Source: JAJXZP01 sp963787185
GTDB lineage: Bacteria > Spirochaetota > Spirochaetia > Treponematales > Rectinemataceae
NCBI GenBank assembly: GCA_963787185.1
Contig: CAWBCC010000011.1
Location: 124,001-188,000 of the forward strand
Direction: 5' to 3'
Length of the DNA stretch: 64,000 bases
This document shows positions 56,321 to 64,000 of the stretch, one piece after another. Within the stretch, counting starts at the first letter, position 1. Every line of letters starts with the position of its first letter. Under the pieces are notes generated by a model. It searched no databases, was not told the origin of the DNA, and saw only the letters and a list, made by a program, of their open reading frames with translations. Both the position numbers and the translations under genes were made by a program.

Positions 56321-57094
56321 TCGCGCAGGTCGCCGGAGGCGACCCCTACAACCACTTCCCTACAGCCCGGCGGCGGGATGGCGCTTCCGAATTTGCCATT
56401 CGCATTTCAGGGCTGTTCCACGCACATCGCTATGCCCATCCCGCCGCCGTCGCGCAGGTCGCCGGAGGCGACCCCTACAACCACTTCCCTACAGCCCGGC
56501 GGCGGGATGGCGCTTCCGAATTTGCCATTCGCATTTCAGGGCTGTTCCACGCACATCGCTATGCCCATCCCGCCGCCGTCGCGCAGGTCGCCGGAGGCGA
56601 CCCCTACAACCACTTCCCTACAGCCCGGCGGCGGGATGGCGCTTCCGAATTTGCCATTCGCATTTCAGGGCTGTTCCACGCACATCGCTATGCCCATCCC
56701 GCCGCCGTCGCGCAGGTCGCCGGAGGCGACCCCTACAACCACTTCCCTACAGCCCGGCGGCGGGATGGCGCTTCCGAATTTGCCATTCGCATTTCAGGGC
56801 TGTTCCACGCACATCGCTATGCCCATCCCGCCGCCGTCGCGCAGGTCGCCGGAGGCGACCCCTACAACCACTTCCCTACAGCCCGGCGGCGGGATGGCGC
56901 TTCCGAATTTGCCATTCGCATTTCAGGGCTGTTCCACGCACATCGCTATGCCCATCCCGCCGCCGTCGCGCAGGTCGCCGGAGGCGACCCCTACAACCAC
57001 TTCCCTACAGCCCGACGGCGGGATGGCGCTTCCGAATTTGCCATTCGCATTTCAGGGCTGTTCCACGCACATCGCTATGCCCATCCCGCCGCCG
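56321..57094. repeat. Six tandem 129-bp units that include the thiolase 3' end
   Basis: Units start at 56321, 56450, 56579, 56708, 56837 and 56966, and are essentially identical; the one nearest the gene has a single change (CCCGACGG for CCCGGCGG). Read on the minus strand, each unit contains the last codons and stop of the thiolase gene (GGGMGIAMCVEQP) followed by about 90 bases of 3' flank. Each unit junction can form a 13-bp stem (CCATCCCGCCGCC with GGCGGCGGGATGG) enclosing a 7-bp hairpin (GGTCGCC-GGA-GGCGACC). Because 129 is a multiple of three, all frames stay open. I regard it as non-coding. Confidence 0.95.
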
Positions 57095-58233
57095 ATGCAC
57101 AGCGTCGCAAGGCCTTTCTTCGCCTTTCGCCGCTTCATCTCGTGCAGCAGGGTGACGAGGATACGCGCCCCCGAGGCGCCTATCGGGTGGCCGATGGCGA
57201 TGGCGCCGCCGTTCACATTGACCCTCGCCATGTCGAGACCGAGCTCCCTGGCGACGGCGAGCGCCTGAGCGGCGAAGGCTTCGTTGGCCTCGATGAGGTC
57301 GACATCGTCGAGCCGCCAGCCGGCGCGTCCCAGCGCGAGACGTACGGCCTCGACGGGGCCCATGCCCATGATCGAGGGGTCGACGCCGCGCCAGGCGTAG
57401 GACGCGATGCGCGCCATCGGCTCCAGTCCGCGCCGCCCGAGACTGTCTTCGTCGAGCACGAGGAGGGCCGCGGCGCCGTCGTTGATGCCGGACGCGTTGC
57501 CCGCCGTCACCGTACCCTCGCTCCTGAATGCGCCCTTGAGCTTGGCGAGAGACTCGGGAGTCACGCCCGCCCGGGGAAACTCGTCCCGGTCGAAGGGCAC
57601 GGGCTCGCCCTTACGCTGAGGAACCGCGACGGGAACGATCTCATCGTCGAATCGCCCCTCGGCTTGGGCCCGCTCGGTCCTGTTCTGGGAAAGAGCGGCA
57701 AAGGCATCCTGGTCGGCCCGGCTGATCCCGTACTTCACGGCGATGTTCTCGGCGGTGATGCCCATGTGATAATCGTTGAAAATGTCCCAGAGTCCGTCGC
57801 TGATCATGGAGTCCACGAGACTGCCGTCGCCCATGCGGTAGCCGGTGCGGGCCTGTCTGAGGATGTAAGGCGCCTGACTCATGCTCTCCACGCCGCCGGC
57901 TATCACCGCCGCGGCATCGCCTGCCTTGACCGCCTGGGCCGCGGCCGCGACGGCGCGCAGCCCCGAACCGCAAACCATGTTGACGGTCTGCGCAGTCTTT
58001 TCGACGGGGATGCCCGACTTGACCAGGACCTGCCTTGCCATGTTTTGTCCCAGCCCCGACTGGAGAACGCAGCCGAGCGTCAGCTCGTCGATATCCCCCG
58101 GCTCGATGCCCGTGCGTTCCAACAGGGCGCGGACTACGGTCCTGCCGAGCTCGACCGCGCCCACCGAGGCCAGTGCTCCGCCGAAGCTGCCCACGGCCGT
58201 GCGAATTCCATCCGCTATGTACACTTCCTTCAT
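57052..58233 (-). CDS. atoB: Acetyl-CoA C-acetyltransferase (thiolase)
   Basis: 393 residues, full-length thiolase II. The acyl-accepting Cys is in VNMVCGSGLRA (about 88), His in NVNGGAIAIGHPIGASGAR, and the second Cys in GLATLCIGGGMG. It interconverts two acetyl-CoA and acetoacetyl-CoA. As the last gene of kamC-kamD-kamE-atoD-atoA it would cleave acetoacetyl-CoA from lysine fermentation. Ribosome site AGGAGG seven bases before the ATG. Its 3' end is the source of the 129-bp tandem array that follows it immediately. Confidence 0.95.
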   Translation of the reverse strand: MKEVYIADGIRTAVGSFGGALASVGAVELGRTVVRALLERTGIEPGDIDELTLGCVLQSGLGQNMARQVLVKSGIPVEKTAQTVNMVCGSGLRAVAAAAQAVKAGDAAAVIAGGVESMSQAPYILRQARTGYRMGDGSLVDSMISDGLWDIFNDYHMGITAENIAVKYGISRADQDAFAALSQNRTERAQAEGRFDDEIVPVAVPQRKGEPVPFDRDEFPRAGVTPESLAKLKGAFRSEGTVTAGNASGINDGAAALLVLDEDSLGRRGLEPMARIASYAWRGVDPSIMGMGPVEAVRLALGRAGWRLDDVDLIEANEAFAAQALAVARELGLDMARVNVNGGAIAIGHPIGASGARILVTLLHEMKRRKAKKGLATLCIGGGMGIAMCVEQP

Positions 58234-58278
58234 CGCTTTCCTCCTCGAGTGGATTTCAGAACCCTCCGCCGGCCCGCT

Positions 58279-58947
58279 TCACGAGACATCGGAGCAATGG
58301 CAGGTGCTCATCACGACGACGTCGGCGTCGGTATGTTCGATGATCCATTCGGGTGTGTAGGGCTTGAACCATTCGAGAATGTAGAATTTCCCGCCCATCA
58401 CTTCGAAGTAGCCGATGTCGGTCACCACGAGATTGACCTCGCCGGCCGCAGTGAGCGGCAGGGAGCAGCGGCGTTTCAGCTTGGACGAGCCCGACTTTTC
58501 GAAGTGCGTGGTCGCGCCGATGACGACGCGCGAGCCCGCGACGAGGTCCATAGCGCCGCCCATTCCCGGCACCATCCTGCCGGGGATTTTGTAGTTGGCC
58601 AGATTGCCGTGCTGGTCGACCTCGAGGACGCCCAGGACCGTGTAATCGACGTGCCCCCCGCGGATGATCCCGAAGCTCGTCGCCGAGTCGAAGAAGCAGC
58701 CGCCGGGCAGGACCGAGACGGCCTGACCGCTCGCGTTGGTCAGGTCGGCGTCTTCCTCCCGGAGCGCGGGAAGCGGCCCCAGGCCGAGCATGCCGTTCTC
58801 GGACTGGAGCACCACCGTGACCTCCGACGGAAGGTAGTTGGCCACGAGGGTCGGCAGTCCGATGCCGAGGTTGACGACGTCGCCCGTCTTGAAGATGTGG
58901 GCGATGCGCCGCGCGATGATTTCCTTGTTCTCGACGTATTCTATCAT
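58279..58947 (-). CDS. atoA: Acetoacetate/butyrate CoA-transferase, subunit B
   Basis: 222 residues. 3-oxoacid CoA-transferase B subunit: GDVVNLGIGLPTLV, then the catalytic glutamate in LQSENGMLGLGP, followed by GGHVDYTVLGVLEVD and GMGGAMDLV. It moves CoA between acyl-CoA and acetoacetate. ATG with AGGAG upstream, nine bases after atoD, so the subunits are cotranslated from one message. Confidence 0.95.
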   Translation of the reverse strand: MIEYVENKEIIARRIAHIFKTGDVVNLGIGLPTLVANYLPSEVTVVLQSENGMLGLGPLPALREEDADLTNASGQAVSVLPGGCFFDSATSFGIIRGGHVDYTVLGVLEVDQHGNLANYKIPGRMVPGMGGAMDLVAGSRVVIGATTHFEKSGSSKLKRRCSLPLTAAGEVNLVVTDIGYFEVMGGKFYILEWFKPYTPEWIIEHTDADVVVMSTCHCSDVS

Positions 58948-58956
58948 GTCCGTCTC

Positions 58957-59634
58957 CTACTCGGCCGAGCGCACGAGAAAATGCACGAAGATGGAAGGGG
59001 TATGGACATCGTCCGGATCGATCTCGCCGATCTCGACGATCTCCTCGACCTCCGCGATGACCAGGGCGCAGGCCGAGGCCATGATCGGGTTGAAGTTGCG
59101 CGCCGTCTTCGAATAGCGCAGGTTGCCCGCGCGGTCGGCCTTCTTGGCCTTGACGATCGCGATGTCTCCGGGCAGAGGCAGCTCGAGGAGAAATCCCCTG
59201 CCCTCGATGGTGAGCACCTGCTTGCCCTGTTCGACTTCCGTGCCGAGCCCCGTCGGAGTGAGAAAGCCGCCGAGACCGTTCCCGGACGAGCGAATGCGCT
59301 CCGCGAGAGTCCCCTGCGGGACGAGATCTACTATGGTCTCGCCGGCGTTCATCTGCCGCTGAGTCTCGGGGTTCGTGCCGATGTGCGACACTATGACGCG
59401 CGAAAACTGACGATTCGCGATGAGCGGCGCCACGCCGGTCATCCTACCCGTCTTGGGATCGAAGATCGACGTGTCGTTGGCGACGAGAGTGAGTCCTTTC
59501 GTGCCCGACTTCGCCAGCTCGGCGATGACTCCCTCCGGGGAGCCGCAGCCCAGAAAGCCCCCGATATGGACGGTCATGCCCTCTTTGACCTTGGCCGCCG
59601 CCTCCGCGGCCGATATCACCGGTTTCCGCACCAC
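58957..59634 (-). CDS. atoD: Acetoacetate/butyrate CoA-transferase, subunit A
   Basis: 225 residues. Alpha subunit of the CoA-transferase: KVKEGMTVHIGGFLGCGSPE, LTLVANDTS, SHIGTNPETQRQMNAGE and VQGTL-like VPQGTLAERIR, then ALVIAEVEEIVEIG. I start it at the GTG at 59634, which has AGGAGG six bases upstream. An upstream ATG would add residues resembling no CoA-transferase and runs into repeat sequence. With AtoA it makes acetoacetyl-CoA from the acetoacetate formed in lysine fermentation. Confidence 0.93.
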   Translation of the reverse strand: MVRKPVISAAEAAAKVKEGMTVHIGGFLGCGSPEGVIAELAKSGTKGLTLVANDTSIFDPKTGRMTGVAPLIANRQFSRVIVSHIGTNPETQRQMNAGETIVDLVPQGTLAERIRSSGNGLGGFLTPTGLGTEVEQGKQVLTIEGRGFLLELPLPGDIAIVKAKKADRAGNLRYSKTARNFNPIMASACALVIAEVEEIVEIGEIDPDDVHTPSIFVHFLVRSAE

Positions 59635-59670
59635 TTCCCACCTCCTGATCGCACACACATTAGAAAGCAA

Positions 59671-59814
59671 GACCAAGGGGAGGCACAGAGAAGAGAGAAA
59701 AAAGCTCGGTGAACGAGCGCGCGGAGATTCCAACCGCCATTCGCTCCCTCACCCTTCCCATCTTCCTCCCGTTACTCCTCTTCTCTCTCCCTCTTCCCTC
59801 CGCGCCTCTGTGGC
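59671..59814. repeat. MITE-like repeat, copy 1
   Basis: About 140 bases with imperfect terminal inverted repeats (GGCACAGAGAAGAG at the left, CTCTTCTCTC...CCTCTGTGGCC at the right). The interior is related to copy 2 (AAGCTCGGTGAACGAGCG against AAGTTCGATGAGCGAGCG). It lies in the atoD-kamE gap. Confidence 0.7.
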
Positions 59815-59850
59815 CAATCCCTTCTCCCCTATCGGAACCCTCAAAGAATC

Positions 59851-59984
59851 AGCCACGGAGACACAGAGAAGAGAAAAAGTTCGATGAGCGAGCGCCGAGA
59901 CTTCAACAGCATATCCCCTCCCCCTCATCATCCTCCCACTACTACTCCTCTTCTCTCTCCCTCTTCCCTCCGTGCCTCTGTGGC
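59851..59984. repeat. MITE-like repeat, copy 2
   Basis: Starts GCCACGGAGACACAGAG and ends CTCCGTGCCTCTGTGGC, an imperfect inverted pair. Together with copy 1 it fills the 358-bp space between kamE and atoD, where no gene is seen. Confidence 0.7.
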
Positions 59985-59992
59985 CAATCCCC

Positions 59993-60736
59993 TCATGCCC
60001 TTGCTTTTTCGACAAGCTTCTTCACGATGAAGGTCGCAACGTCGTTCGCGTAGGCGCCTCGGCAGAATCCGACATCGTAGCCCAGCTCCACGGCGAGCTT
60101 GTTCGAAATGCGCGGCCCTCCCGCGACGCAGATGTAGCGGCTGCGCTCGCCCCTGGCTTCGAGGAGCTCTATGAACTGGGTCATGTTCCGGATGTGGACA
60201 TCCTTCTGCGTCACGACCTGGGACACGAGTATCGCGTCGGCACCCACCCGTTCGGAGTACTCGATGAGCTTTTCGTTGGGAACCTGCGCCCCAAGATTGT
60301 GCGCATCGATCATCGGATAGCGCTCGAGGCCGAAGTGATGATTGTAGCCCTTCATGTTCATGATGGCGTCGATGCCGACTGTGTGCGCGTCGAAGCCCGT
60401 GCAGGCGCCCACCACCACGATCTTGCGGCCTATTTGGGAGCGTATGAACTCGTTCACCCCGTCCATCGAGAGAGACTCGTCGGCACAGTGGGCCTCGTCT
60501 GCCCTGACCCCTTCGTAGTCGATGCCGCGTTCGGTCCCGGCGTAGGCGACGTAGAAGGAAAAATCGTCGGCCAGGGCGGCTGAGTGCACGATCTCGCAGT
60601 CCTTGAAGCCCCAGCCGAGAATCATGAGGCGGGCCGCCTCCCTCCCGCGCGGCCCCTCCGGCACGGGAAGAGCGAAAGAAAGCTGTACCTTGCCGTCGTC
60701 CAACGTGTCCCCGTAGGGACGGATCACATTCGCCAT
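59993..60736 (-). CDS. kamE: Beta-lysine/D-lysine 5,6-aminomutase, beta subunit
   Basis: 247 residues. The B12-binding signature DAHTVG (in CTGFDAHTVGIDAIMN) and the later VSQVVTQKD and VAGGPRISNKLA identify the cobalamin-binding subunit of lysine 5,6-aminomutase. With KamD it shifts the terminal amino group of beta-lysine (or D-lysine), using adenosylcobalamin and PLP. The ATG has GAGGTG five bases upstream. It is separated from kamD by a 210-bp gap holding a hairpin and a repeat. Confidence 0.95.
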   Translation of the reverse strand: MANVIRPYGDTLDDGKVQLSFALPVPEGPRGREAARLMILGWGFKDCEIVHSAALADDFSFYVAYAGTERGIDYEGVRADEAHCADESLSMDGVNEFIRSQIGRKIVVVGACTGFDAHTVGIDAIMNMKGYNHHFGLERYPMIDAHNLGAQVPNEKLIEYSERVGADAILVSQVVTQKDVHIRNMTQFIELLEARGERSRYICVAGGPRISNKLAVELGYDVGFCRGAYANDVATFIVKKLVEKARA

Positions 60737-60773
60737 ATTTCACCTCACAGCATTGCTTCCGGCAGAAAATCCA

Positions 60774-60902
60774 AGCCACAGATGCACCGAGACGGAGAGG
60801 GGATAAGAGAGAAAAGGAACCTGCCCGTCGAGTTCCGACATACGATCCTCTCCCTCTGTGCCTCCGTGGCTTCTCCCCAATTCCCTCTGTGCCTCCGTGG
60901 CC
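60774..60902. repeat. MITE-like repeat, copy 3 (compound)
   Basis: Starts AGCCACAGATGCACCGAG, with a matching right arm CTCTGTGCCTCCGTGGC at about 60855-60871 and a second right arm at 60883-60902. It shares the GCCAC-N-GAG-N-CAC-N-GAG core with the two other copies. It lies between kamD and kamE. Confidence 0.65.
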
Positions 60903-60914
60903 ATCTTTGTTCAT

Positions 60915-60934
60915 AAAGGGGGGAGACTTCCCCC
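60915..60934 (-). terminator. Hairpin with short U-run after kamD
   Basis: On the minus strand GGGGGA-AGTC-TCCCCC is followed by CTTT, 13 bases after the kamD stop. The stem is strong but the U-run short, so it is a partial terminator or attenuator reducing kamE expression relative to kamD. Confidence 0.45.
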
Positions 60935-60946
60935 TTCCCGATCTCC

Positions 60947-62515
60947 TTACGCAAGTCCGACCCCTTTTTTCAGGGCTTCTTCGACCGGATTCCAGTAGTC
61001 CGGCCCCTTCTTGACGAGGCCGTCGAGCCCCTTGCCGCCGTCCTTGGAGCGCTTGACGTCCGCGAACATGCCCAGCTCGATCGCGTTCATGAGCCCAGTC
61101 CGGTCGATCTCTTCCAGGAATTCCACTGTGCGTTCCAGGACCTCGCGCGCCCTGGTCTTGATTATGCCGCCGTCCTTGAACTCGATCTCGTCCGAGAGAC
61201 CGGACATGTTGCGCATCACGTACTTGGCCGACTCGAGACCGATGAATCTGTCCATCATGAGGGGAGTGTGGATGGCCTCGGTGAGCATGCCGAGGAGATG
61301 GATGCCCTGGTTCGTGGCCTTGGAGACGAAGTTGAACATATTGTCCATGACGAGACCCTGGAAAATGTCGCCCGACATGAACTTGGTGGGCGGCATGTAC
61401 TTCAGCGGATGATCGGGGAAAATCTCGCGGGCCATCTGCGCCTGGGCGAGCTCGTAGAGGAACCCGTTTTCGATCGCGGGATCCATCTCCATCGCATGGC
61501 CCAGGCCCATGAGCCGCGCCGGGAGCCCGGCGGCGTAGGCGAAGCGCTCGTTCAGGAGCTGGCTCGCCAGGACGGTGTAGGCTTTTTCGAAGGCGTCGCT
61601 CGTGGTGAGGTAGTTGTCCTCGCCCGTGTTGATCGTGATGCCCGCATAGGCGTCGATCATGCGGCTGAGCTTCTGGTCGACGAAGGTGCGGTACATGTTG
61701 ATGTCGCGGAAGAGAATGCCGTACATCGAGTCGTTGAGCATCATGTCGAGGCGTTCGAGGGCGCCCATCGCGGCGATCTCCGGCATGCAGAGGCCCGAGG
61801 CGTAGTTGGTGAGCCAGATGTAGCGCTTCTCGCGCTCGGCGATTTCGTCGAGGGCCGTGCGCATTATGCGGAAATTCTCCTGGGTGGCGTAGGTGCCGCC
61901 GAAACCTTCGGTGGTGGCGCCGAAGGGAACGTAGTCCAGGAGACTCTGGGCCGTGGTGCGGATGACCGCGATGACGTCGGCTCCTTTGAGCGCCGCGGCC
62001 CGGGCCTGCTTCACGTCCTCGTAGATGTTGCCCGTCGCGACGATGAGGTAGAGGAGCGGCTTGTTGTTGCGGTCCTTGAACTCGGCGAGCTTGGCGTCGC
62101 GGCGCTCGCGATTTCTGCGCACCCGGGAGAGACCCGAGTCGACGAGCTCTTCGGCCCTGCGGCGGATGTCCGCGCGGTCGCCCAGGACCTGGTCCGCGAC
62201 GCGGTAGCCGGCGGCGATGCGCGAGTTGAGCTCGGCCGGGCTGCCGCCCGTCTTGGCGAGGGCGTTGACGTACCACACGAGGGCTCCGCCCTCCAGCCTG
62301 GCCGGGTCGGCTGCGCGCAGCTGATCGACCACCAGGTTCGGAACGGGCACGCCCTCCGGGTCGGCGCCGTCCGCGCCCAGGAGGCGCAGGGTCGCGCGCT
62401 CCACCGTGACCGTGGTATGCGCGTCGATGAACTCGAGAACCGGTGCCGCGATGGTCGCGGCGAGCTCTCTAGCCCGGGCTATTCGATCGCCCGGAAGACC
62501 GAGTTTCTCCTTCAT
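60947..62515 (-). CDS. kamD: Beta-lysine/D-lysine 5,6-aminomutase, alpha subunit
   Basis: 522 residues of the PLP-binding TIM-barrel subunit (KamD). Typical blocks: YLIVATGNIYEDVKQARAAA, DVIAVIRTTAQSLLDYVPFG, NFRIMRTALDE, YASGLCMPEIAAMGALERLD and AGITINTGEDNY. The ATG at 62515 follows the kamC stop by one base. It is the main catalytic partner of KamE; the pathway enzymes that make beta-lysine (kamA) and process the product (kdd, kce, kal) are not in the window and may lie beyond its right edge. Confidence 0.97.
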   Translation of the reverse strand: MKEKLGLPGDRIARARELAATIAAPVLEFIDAHTTVTVERATLRLLGADGADPEGVPVPNLVVDQLRAADPARLEGGALVWYVNALAKTGGSPAELNSRIAAGYRVADQVLGDRADIRRRAEELVDSGLSRVRRNRERRDAKLAEFKDRNNKPLLYLIVATGNIYEDVKQARAAALKGADVIAVIRTTAQSLLDYVPFGATTEGFGGTYATQENFRIMRTALDEIAEREKRYIWLTNYASGLCMPEIAAMGALERLDMMLNDSMYGILFRDINMYRTFVDQKLSRMIDAYAGITINTGEDNYLTTSDAFEKAYTVLASQLLNERFAYAAGLPARLMGLGHAMEMDPAIENGFLYELAQAQMAREIFPDHPLKYMPPTKFMSGDIFQGLVMDNMFNFVSKATNQGIHLLGMLTEAIHTPLMMDRFIGLESAKYVMRNMSGLSDEIEFKDGGIIKTRAREVLERTVEFLEEIDRTGLMNAIELGMFADVKRSKDGGKGLDGLVKKGPDYWNPVEEALKKGVGLA

Positions 62516-62516
62516 G

Positions 62517-63998
62517 TCATTCCCCCATCGGCGGAGGGTTGGACTCTTTCCCCGCCGCATAGATCGATTTCGCCCGTTCCACGATGCCCTCTTCCAGACC
62601 GAGGAGGGAGGCTATGGCGATGGCGTCGCTCCCCCCCGCGCCTTCGTCTCTCGCCTCTACTATCTCGTAACGCATCATGCCGTTGATCTTCCTGATGCGG
62701 TCGGCCAGCGGTTCGTCCGCCCCGATGATTTTGTCCGCGGCCTCGCGGTCGAGTCCCCGCATGCGCAGGAACCGCGCGCCCGCTGCCCGCCGGATGCCGT
62801 GGAAGTGCGTCGAGAACACGAACCTGCCCCGGCCGGCGCGCGCGAGGAACTCGATCGCGGCGGAGAGGATCGCCTCGGCTTCGCGCGAGCCCGTCGTGCG
62901 GGCGAACTCGTCGAAGACGATGAATGCGTCCGGCGCTCCGATCCCGGAGGGGCCGACGGCCTCCATGAAACTGCGCATCTCGAAGCCGAATCCCGAAAGG
63001 CCGCGATCCTCGCGGTGGCGATCTTCGTCGCGATGGCGGCCGGCCGTCCCGCCGACATAGACGATGCGCGAGTGAACCGAGCAGGCGAAGCTCGACGCGG
63101 GGACGAAGAGGCCCGCCTGCGCGAGAATCTGGAAGAACAGCAGGCTCTGGAGCGCGACGGTCTTGCCGCCCATGTTCGAGCCGAAGATCACGGCCGCCCT
63201 CTCGGCGAGATCGAGGCCGAGCGGCGTATAGCGCAGGCCGAGCTCTTCGCAGTCCCAGAGGCAGGGCAGGAAACGCCCCGCCGCGACCCCGAGCGAGAGC
63301 GAGCCGAGATCCGGCCGAACGAGGCCGTACTCCCGCGCGAGCCGGGCCCCGGCCAATGCCAGATCGAAGGCGCATATCGCGTCGACGTAGGCGCGCAGAT
63401 GCCGCGACTCGGCCGCCGCCGCGGCGGAGATCGAGGCGAGCACCTCTTCCTCGGCCTCGCGCTCCCTGGAAGCGAGCAGCGAGCGCTCCTGCTCGAGTAG
63501 GAGAACCCTTTCGCCGTCACGGAGCCTCACGACGCAGGACCGTCCGTCGTAGGCCTCCACCATGAAGGCGAGCGGGCCCGCCGACCCGGACCCGGCCGCA
63601 TTTTCCGCCGCCGGCTCGGCGCAGGCCTCGACGAGCGCCAGGGCTTCCTCGTTGCGGACGAGGAGAAAGTCGCGCCCCGCGAAATCGAGACCGTGGTCGC
63701 GGCGGGCGGCGTCGAGACTGCGGCCGCGCTCCAGCCCGATCGACTCGTCGACCGCCGCGATGCGTCCGCGAATTTCCGGAAGCGAGGCATGGTAGGCGTC
63801 GGCGATGAAAAATGTCTCCGGGTCGGAGCCGCCCAGGTCGAGCCGGGCGGCGAGTTCGGCGGACTCGAAGTCGAGACCGAAAGCGCGCTTCGTCGACTCG
63901 TCGACGAGGGCCAGGACGGCCCGATAGTTCGAGAGAAACTTCTTGATCTGGAAGAGCTCGACGAGATCGAGGCCGTTCGATTCCCGACGATCGGCGGC
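62517..63998 (-). CDS. kamC: MutS-like ATPase, lysine aminomutase reactivase (KamC), 5' end missing
   Basis: At least 493 residues; the frame stays open to the right edge of the window, so the start is outside. The ATPase core is MutS-like: Walker A VIFGSNMGGKTVAL, Walker B FIVFDEFARTTGSRE, and the switch HFHGIRRA. There is no mismatch-recognition domain. In lysine fermenters a MutS-like ATPase of this kind sits next to kamDE and is thought to exchange damaged cobalamin on the aminomutase. The position here, one base before kamD, supports that role over DNA repair. Confidence 0.85.
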   Translation of the reverse strand, partial: AADRRESNGLDLVELFQIKKFLSNYRAVLALVDESTKRAFGLDFESAELAARLDLGGSDPETFFIADAYHASLPEIRGRIAAVDESIGLERGRSLDAARRDHGLDFAGRDFLLVRNEEALALVEACAEPAAENAAGSGSAGPLAFMVEAYDGRSCVVRLRDGERVLLLEQERSLLASREREAEEEVLASISAAAAAESRHLRAYVDAICAFDLALAGARLAREYGLVRPDLGSLSLGVAAGRFLPCLWDCEELGLRYTPLGLDLAERAAVIFGSNMGGKTVALQSLLFFQILAQAGLFVPASSFACSVHSRIVYVGGTAGRHRDEDRHREDRGLSGFGFEMRSFMEAVGPSGIGAPDAFIVFDEFARTTGSREAEAILSAAIEFLARAGRGRFVFSTHFHGIRRAAGARFLRMRGLDREAADKIIGADEPLADRIRKINGMMRYEIVEARDEGAGGSDAIAIASLLGLEEGIVERAKSIYAAGKESNPPPMGE

Positions 63999-64000
63999 GA

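Noticed and set aside
56321..57094. CRISPR array
   Set aside because: Units are 129 bases with no unique spacers and no cas genes nearby; it is a tandem duplication.
56080..59712. 1210-residue open frame on the plus strand spanning the repeat array and the thiolase/CoA-transferase genes
   Set aside because: It is open only because the repeat unit is a multiple of three and the DNA is GC-rich. Beyond the array it is the antisense of three clearly recognised genes.
62517..63563. DNA mismatch repair MutS2
   Set aside because: The MutS-like ATPase continues to the window edge without a Smr or mismatch domain visible and is one base from kamD; the aminomutase-reactivase reading fits better.

Overview
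The window is GC-rich, densely coded bacterial chromosome that fits an uncultured spirochaete (Treponema/Spirochaeta-like). Three things point there. The alanyl-tRNA synthetase is the short form without the C-terminal C-Ala domain. An LptD-like outer-membrane barrel gene sits next to uvrA. A phoH - 7TM-HD hydrolase - ybeY - CBS 'TlyC/CorC' block is present. I saw no rRNA, tRNA, insertion sequence, phage gene or CRISPR array.

Layout. 1-5.5 kb: the 3' end of a class I glutamine amidotransferase; a receiver/PEP-synthase-like protein; a nitroreductase; and an NADP-type gdhA broken by one extra base. 5.5-12.3 kb: a minus-strand block phoH (one base short) - pgpH - ybeY - corC/tlyC - TPR lipoprotein-like secreted protein, with ATGA start/stop overlaps. 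12.3-22.7 kb: lptD, uvrA, a small unknown gene, alaS and a GAF/HD-GYP protein. 22.7-29.4 kb: small regulators and enzymes, including an SDR gene with a TetR-style operator, a tetR, a one-domain asparaginase, a lytic transglycosylase lipoprotein, and an operon tetR-lipA-lplB-lplA in which lipoate ligase is split into two genes. 29.6-39.8 kb: a large GH13-like protein (one base short, with a 27-bp coding minisatellite) followed by addB-like and addA-like genes. 40-48.8 kb: two signalling proteins (REC-PAS-GGDEF-EAL and a beta-propeller GGDEF sensor), a nucleotidyltransferase-like gene, a DUF2156 gene and pepT. 48.9-55.7 kb: a complete tryptophan operon, trpE-trpGD-trpC-trpF-trpB-trpA, with 4-base overlaps at four junctions. 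55.8-64 kb: an AT-richer orphan gene, a 6 x 129-bp tandem array, and a lysine-fermentation cluster (kamC-kamD-kamE-atoD-atoA-thiolase, minus strand) interspersed with MITE-like repeats.

The most interesting signals are regulatory and structural. First, at least eight genes carry a sigma70-like promoter placed so that transcription would begin at, or within a few bases of, the start codon, with no Shine-Dalgarno sequence. Genes inside operons mostly do have one. This looks like widespread leaderless initiation. Second, the last codons and stop of the thiolase gene have been amplified, with 3' flank, into six 129-bp units that can fold into a long stem enclosing a hairpin; pepT shows a smaller duplication of the same kind. 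Third, three otherwise conserved genes each carry a single-base frameshift, two of them in G/C homopolymers. That suggests assembly or sequencing indels rather than biology, though it needs reads to settle.

Promoter, operator and hairpin calls are by eye. Functions rest on recognised family motifs, not on searches.
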